From assembly GCA_964570325.1 (NCBI GenBank), contig CAZMXS010000023.1, positions 1 to 57,314 of the forward strand: DNA of 57,314 nt, given 5' to 3'. Origin of the DNA: CAZMXS01 sp964570325. GTDB taxonomy: Bacteria; Verrucomicrobiota; Kiritimatiellia; CAIQIC01; CAZMXS01. Below, one piece after another: positions 53,552 through 57,314 of the stretch. The notes beneath the pieces are model-generated. The model worked only from the letters and a program-made list of their open reading frames with translations, was not told the DNA's origin and ran no database searches. The position numbers and the translations under genes are program-made. Positions within the stretch are counted from its first letter, which is position 1, and each line of letters opens with the position of its first letter.

Positions 53552-54802
53552 TTATTCCCGCGGCGGCACCAGGCGGGCAATCAGTTCCCGAAACACGGCG
53601 AATTCCTCGGCCGTCACCGCGCGCCAACGCCGGGTTCGCAGGCGGAACTCGATGCCATCGGGTTTGAGCGTGAAGCTGGTCACATGCCGGCCCTGTTCGG
53701 CGCTGAACACATGGGCCCGGCCTTGCGCGCCGCAGGCTACGAAGGCGCCGGTCTTTTCGTCGAAGAATACAGCCGACGGGGCGACCGCCAGCGTGTCATC
53801 CAGCGCTTTGTGGACCGGCCGCTGGTCCCGCCGGCGCTGCTCGGCATGGCGCGTGCGCCGGGTCTCCTGCCGGAAACCGCGCTCCAATGATTCCGCGAGG
53901 CGCCGCAGCATGTTCGGCACGCCGCGCAACGCGCCACGCTCCTCCTCATTGCGGCCGTTCGCATGCGCGGCTTGCGCCCGCCATTCCAGTTGTTCCAATT
54001 CGCGCGCCGCGACGTCCCGCGCCCGCGCCACCGGCGGTTCCCAGCCGGCGGCTAAAAGGTCGGCCAGCTCCAGGCCGGCCGGCAAGGCCGCCAGGCTGTT
54101 CAGATGCAGGCATAGGCGGCCGCCGGCGCCGCGCGTTTCGACCGCCTGGAAGGTGATGGCCAGCCGGGTCGGCGCGAGCGCCGCCTGCGGAATTTCACGG
54201 CCCGAGATCGAGTAATAGCCGGCCGTCACCTGCCCCAGCAGAGCGTAGGTCTTGGAAGCGCGGCCGAACGAACTCAACTGCTGCTGCTTGAGCTCGCGCC
54301 CGAACTGCACCCGGGCCAGGATGGACGGAGCCGGCTGGAACAACTGGTCCACGCGCTCATCCTGCGCTTCCAGCAGGGATTGGGCAAAGTCGTGCCACTC
54401 AGCCGCGCCGGTCGTGCCATAGCCCTTGAAAACAGACAGCGGCGTCGGCGGCCGGGCATGTTCGCAGGCGGAGGAATCGCAGCGGAAGCAGTACGCGGCG
54501 CCGCGCTGGAAGACGTCCCATTCCGCCTGCGCATCCGCCATCTGGCGCGCGAACTGTTCGGCCGCCGAAGGATCGAAGCGCAGGGCCCAGGCATTGGCCG
54601 GATCCACCTTCAACCGCAGCTCGATGCCGGTCTCGCCGCGCACGGGCGGGGTGACGCCGTACTGCTGGATGTAAAGATCGCGCAACAGCGTGCGCAAGGC
54701 GTCCAACGCCGCCTGCTCCCGCCGCTCGAGGCGGGTGCGCACAGGCCCGCTGGCCGGCGTTTCCCCCGGGCCCTCCGTTTCCTTTGGCGCCTCCGCACTC
54801 AC
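53552..54802 (-). CDS. Conserved-looking protein of unknown function with Cys/His cluster
   Basis: Protein of 416 residues. The segment CFRCDSSACEHA (about residues 105-116) resembles the CxC...CxH layout of SWIM-type zinc fingers but is more compact. The rest mixes helices with beta strands and includes a charged helical stretch rich in Glu and Arg (about 270-350). The start GTG 54802 is the first in-frame codon after the thrC stop; further upstream the frame overlaps thrC and is not protein-like. It sits between thrC and the amber-interrupted gene, 15 bases from the latter, and the two are probably partners. The family is not recognised. Confidence 0.65.
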   Translation of the reverse strand: MSAEAPKETEGPGETPASGPVRTRLERREQAALDALRTLLRDLYIQQYGVTPPVRGETGIELRLKVDPANAWALRFDPSAAEQFARQMADAQAEWDVFQRGAAYCFRCDSSACEHARPPTPLSVFKGYGTTGAAEWHDFAQSLLEAQDERVDQLFQPAPSILARVQFGRELKQQQLSSFGRASKTYALLGQVTAGYYSISGREIPQAALAPTRLAITFQAVETRGAGGRLCLHLNSLAALPAGLELADLLAAGWEPPVARARDVAARELEQLEWRAQAAHANGRNEEERGALRGVPNMLRRLAESLERGFRQETRRTRHAEQRRRDQRPVHKALDDTLAVAPSAVFFDEKTGAFVACGAQGRAHVFSAEQGRHVTSFTLKPDGIEFRLRTRRWRAVTAEEFAVFRELIARLVPPRE

Positions 54803-54825
54803 CCTGCACCATTCCGCATTCTCGG

Positions 54826-56100
54826 CTACAACCCCAGTTGGTCCACCGCCCGCATGGCGGCTTCCGGGTCGGCGGCGACCATGATGGGTTCGCCGGCGGC
54901 TTTGCGCGCGCTGGCAATGTCCTTGAGCCCGTTGCCGGTGATGAGGCAGACCACGCGCTCGTCCGCCCGGATTTTCTTTTCCGCCGCAAGTTGCTTGAGC
55001 CCGGCCCACGCGCAGGCCGCCGCCGGCTCAGCGAAGACGCCGGCGAGTCGCGCGATCTCGGGGATCGCCGCGAGAATCTCCGAGTCGGCGACGGTTACCG
55101 GCTCGCCGCCCGACTCGATCACCGCGCGCACCGCCGCCAGACCGTCGCGCGGCAGATCAACGGAAATCGAATCGGCCACCGTGGTCGCCTGGACGGCCGC
55201 CACCTTCACGCGCGCCCAGTCAAACGCGTGCGCGGCGGGATCGGCCGCGCGCAGTTCGCGGATCGCGCGAACGATCGCGTCGCTGGCCGCCGACTGGGCG
55301 CAGTCAATTTTCGGGCGCCGGTCAATCAGGCCGGCGGCGTGCAGGTCGCGCATGCCCTTCCAGATGCCGCTGATGATATTGCCGTCGCCGGTCGGCACGA
55401 TCACGCGATCAGGCGCGATCCAATTGAGCTGCTCGCAGATCTCGAAGCTGCAGGTTTTCTTGCCTTCGCGAGTGAACGGATTGAAGCCGGTGTTGCGGTT
55501 GAACCAGCCGCGGCGGCGGCAGACCTCCAGGCACAAATCGAACGCTTGATCGTAGGTGCCGCGCACCGCGAGCACCTTCGCGCCAAAGACGAGCAACTGA
55601 GCGATCTTGGCCGGCGGCGCCTGTTCGGGAACGAAGATCACGCAGGGCTGGCCGACGCTGGCGGCCAGGCAAGCCATGGAACTGCCGGCATTGCCGGTGC
55701 TGGCGCCGGCCACCACGCGCGCCCCGCTTTCCCGGGCGCGGACGAGCGCGACCGCCCCGGCGCGATCTTTGAACGAGGCGCTGGGATTCAACCCGTCATC
55801 TTTCAGAAAAAGCTGCTGCAACCCGGCCACGGCCCCAAGACGCGCGGCCGGATAGAGCGGCGTCATGCCGATCCGCAGCGGCGGCGCCAAATCCATTCGA
55901 TTGATCGGAAGCAACGACAGATAGCGGAACAGGCCGGGCAAATCGGGATTGACCAGCCGCCCATGCTGCTGCTCCAGTTTCAGGCGGTAGAAGTCATAAG
56001 TCAGCTCGATATTCCCGCCACAGGTCGGACAAGTGAATCCGGTAAAATCCGCCGACTGCCTGTTTCCACAAGCCAAGCATTCATAACCGTTGACGAACAT
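54826..56100 (-). CDS. thrC: Threonine synthase
   Basis: PLP enzyme converting O-phosphohomoserine to threonine, 424 residues. The N-terminal zinc ribbon (CLACGN...CPTCGG) is common in this ThrC subtype. PLP-Lys lies in NPSASFKDRAG; the phosphate loop is ASTGNAGSS, and the C-terminal CLITGNGLKD block is typical. ATG 56100 has GGAGGTG upstream; in-frame extension to 56226 is rejected. First gene of a minus-strand run with the two unknown genes. Confidence 0.95.
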   Translation of the reverse strand: MFVNGYECLACGNRQSADFTGFTCPTCGGNIELTYDFYRLKLEQQHGRLVNPDLPGLFRYLSLLPINRMDLAPPLRIGMTPLYPAARLGAVAGLQQLFLKDDGLNPSASFKDRAGAVALVRARESGARVVAGASTGNAGSSMACLAASVGQPCVIFVPEQAPPAKIAQLLVFGAKVLAVRGTYDQAFDLCLEVCRRRGWFNRNTGFNPFTREGKKTCSFEICEQLNWIAPDRVIVPTGDGNIISGIWKGMRDLHAAGLIDRRPKIDCAQSAASDAIVRAIRELRAADPAAHAFDWARVKVAAVQATTVADSISVDLPRDGLAAVRAVIESGGEPVTVADSEILAAIPEIARLAGVFAEPAAACAWAGLKQLAAEKKIRADERVVCLITGNGLKDIASARKAAGEPIMVAADPEAAMRAVDQLGL

Positions 56101-56407
56101 GGGGCACCTCCATCCCGATACGGAATAATGTAACCATTGCGCCCGCGAATGGCACGGAGAAAGACACGCGGCATCGGCGGGATGCCGGTGACCTGTGGAA
56201 ATCAGGATCGGATTATGGCGGCGCATAGCGGGCGAGACGTCCGCGCTTCAATTGGGTGGAAGACAATGAACCGCCTCGCAGGAACGCATCGCCCCGGCTT
56301 TGCAGACGGCTTTTTCATCGCTGGAGCGACCGTTGGCCGGTTATTTGGCGCTTGGCATTCGGCGGCGCTCATTTTACTTTCCGCCCAGACCGCAACGGAG
56401 ATCCGCC
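56101..56407. other. Divergent intergenic region
   Basis: Separates thrC from the bactofilin-like gene. Only a short GGCAT/ATGCC stem near 56171-56187 and spurious overlapping frames were seen; no recognisable promoter or RNA. Confidence 0.3.
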
Positions 56408-56899
56408 ATGAACGAAACACCGGTGACACCCGCGCCGGCCGCCCGCTCCGGCGGCGGCTGCTTCAAAGGCTGCGCCATCGGCTGCCTAGTCATGGTGGTT
56501 TTGTTGACGCTGTTGGCGATCGGCGGGCTGTGGTTTGCGCGGCATCAATACAACGCTTTCATTACGCGCATGGAGCGCGAAGGCTACCGGAAGGTGGAAG
56601 GGCAGATCATCGTCGTCACCAACCGCATTACCGAACCAACCATCTTCATCGGGCAGATGGTCGCCATCCAAAAAGGAAGCGAGCGCGGGTTGGCGGTGGT
56701 CAGTCAGAACGCCGAGCTGGATGGAGAAATCGTCGGCAATGTCCACTTCGTCGGCCAGACGCTGACGGTCAGGCCCGGCGCAATGTTGCGGCGCGACCTG
56801 GATGTGATCGCGCAGACGATCCGGATTGAGGGCGAGGTGCGCGGCAAGGTCACCGGCATGTACCAATTCCTGGAGCAGTCGGCGGAACGCGCGCAGTGA
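56408..56899 (+). CDS. Membrane-anchored bactofilin-like (polymer-forming) protein
   Basis: Protein of 163 residues. After a short Gly/Cys-rich stretch (residues 15-26) there is one membrane helix (about 25-45). The C-terminal 100 residues show short regular strands, such as AELDGEIVGNVHFVGQTLTV and IRIEGEVRGKVTGM, like the right-handed beta-helix of bactofilins. ATG 56408 has GGAG seven bases upstream. A cytoskeletal or envelope-scaffold role is inferred; the match is weaker than for canonical bactofilins. Confidence 0.6.
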   Translation: MNETPVTPAPAARSGGGCFKGCAIGCLVMVVLLTLLAIGGLWFARHQYNAFITRMEREGYRKVEGQIIVVTNRITEPTIFIGQMVAIQKGSERGLAVVSQNAELDGEIVGNVHFVGQTLTVRPGAMLRRDLDVIAQTIRIEGEVRGKVTGMYQFLEQSAERAQ

Positions 56900-57314
56900 T
56901 TTCGACAATTTGCGGGCCGGTCCGCCATTCAAGCCATAGGAACCGCTTGGTTCAATGCCTTTCGGGAATTTAACATTGTACGGAAGTAACTCGGAAGACG
57001 AAGCGACCCGATGACGAGACGGTTTTGAGTAGACATGGCCAGGCCCCGATGGGCTGTCGAACCGCGCGAAGACAGGACCGGGGTCGGCGCGATGCGCGGT
57101 CGGTAGAGACGTAGGAAGCCGCTGCGTAATCACGGGCTTTGTCAGTCTGGCAGCGGGCTAAAAGTCTATTCAGTAACGTGAGGGTTTGTATCTTATCGGC
57201 CACATTCACCGCTTGGCTTTCCAATGATCGACAATCCAGCGTGTCGCCGCCGGGAGTCATGGGGTCACATCTAAAGATTCAAATATTCATTGACCCGCTT
57301 TAAGGCGTCGCGCG
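56900..57314. other. Gene-poor window end with a REP-like inverted repeat
   Basis: No convincing gene. At about 57263-57297 GGGTCA and TGACCC face each other around AT-rich DNA. This resembles termini associated with REP/IS200-like (Y1 transposase) elements in related genomes, so a mobile element may begin beyond the window. The 57000-57200 stretch is GC-rich with several potential stems but matches no RNA I can name. Confidence 0.3.

Noticed and set aside
56970..57260. Minus-strand frame of 96 codons at the right end
   Set aside because: No ribosome site, no domain, uneven composition; stems in the DNA suggest non-coding or repeat sequence.

Overview
The window is GC-rich, densely coded chromosomal DNA from a Gram-negative bacterium. 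Lipoprotein signal peptides, a LolA-like protein, TatA, a TRAP transporter and very large secreted Asn/Thr/Gly-rich proteins are all present. Beta-helix proteins ending in an NNNPWAN motif, a GloVer-repeat protein, and secreted proteins ending in a calcium-loop-like segment plus a short beta module point to the PVC group (Kiritimatiellota, Verrucomicrobiota or Lentisphaerota). This placement is inferred from protein style; no rRNA marker is present.

Layout. 0.25-13.2 kb is a polysaccharide and cell-surface island: a GH26-like hydrolase behind a LacI-type operator, two tandem beta-helix paralogues, a 1708-residue GH44-like multidomain protein and a GloVer-repeat protein. 13.3-16.2 kb is a complete TRAP transporter (dctP-dctQ-dctM). 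16.3-23.6 kb holds purM-purH (minus strand), divergent from an hsp20-lon-LolA-like-zinc-ribbon membrane protein run. 23.6-25.16 kb is a retron: a reverse transcriptase and, upstream of it, a recognisable msr-msd RNA. 25.2-32.7 kb is a minus-strand signalling operon (PhnD-like sensor with PAS, receiver-GAF-PAS-GAF protein, PAS histidine kinase, single-domain response regulator) translationally coupled to an RlmL-like rRNA methyltransferase. 32.9-34.3 kb is purB and a strong bidirectional terminator. 34.3-48.0 kb is a second surface and envelope region: a 1213-residue secreted protein built of two tandem super-repeats, a small lipoprotein, tatA, a TPR membrane protein, a GH144-like lipoprotein, a membrane Ser/Thr kinase, a zinc-finger microprotein and a 1065-residue secreted propeller-like protein. 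48.1-56.9 kb is mostly housekeeping: rsmE, glnS, parB, an M48 protease, two unknown genes (one with an in-frame amber codon), thrC and a bactofilin-like membrane protein.

The most notable element is the retron. Its RT carries the retron-specific NAxxH and VTG motifs and YADD. Upstream lies an RNA flanked by 14-bp a1/a2 complementary arms, with a TTAGC branch-site context, an ACGTAA junction as in Ec86 (Eco1), and a 12-bp perfect msd stem. The RT also has an unusual N-terminal extension made of a duplicated unit of about 46 residues, and no recognisable effector gene lies beside it.
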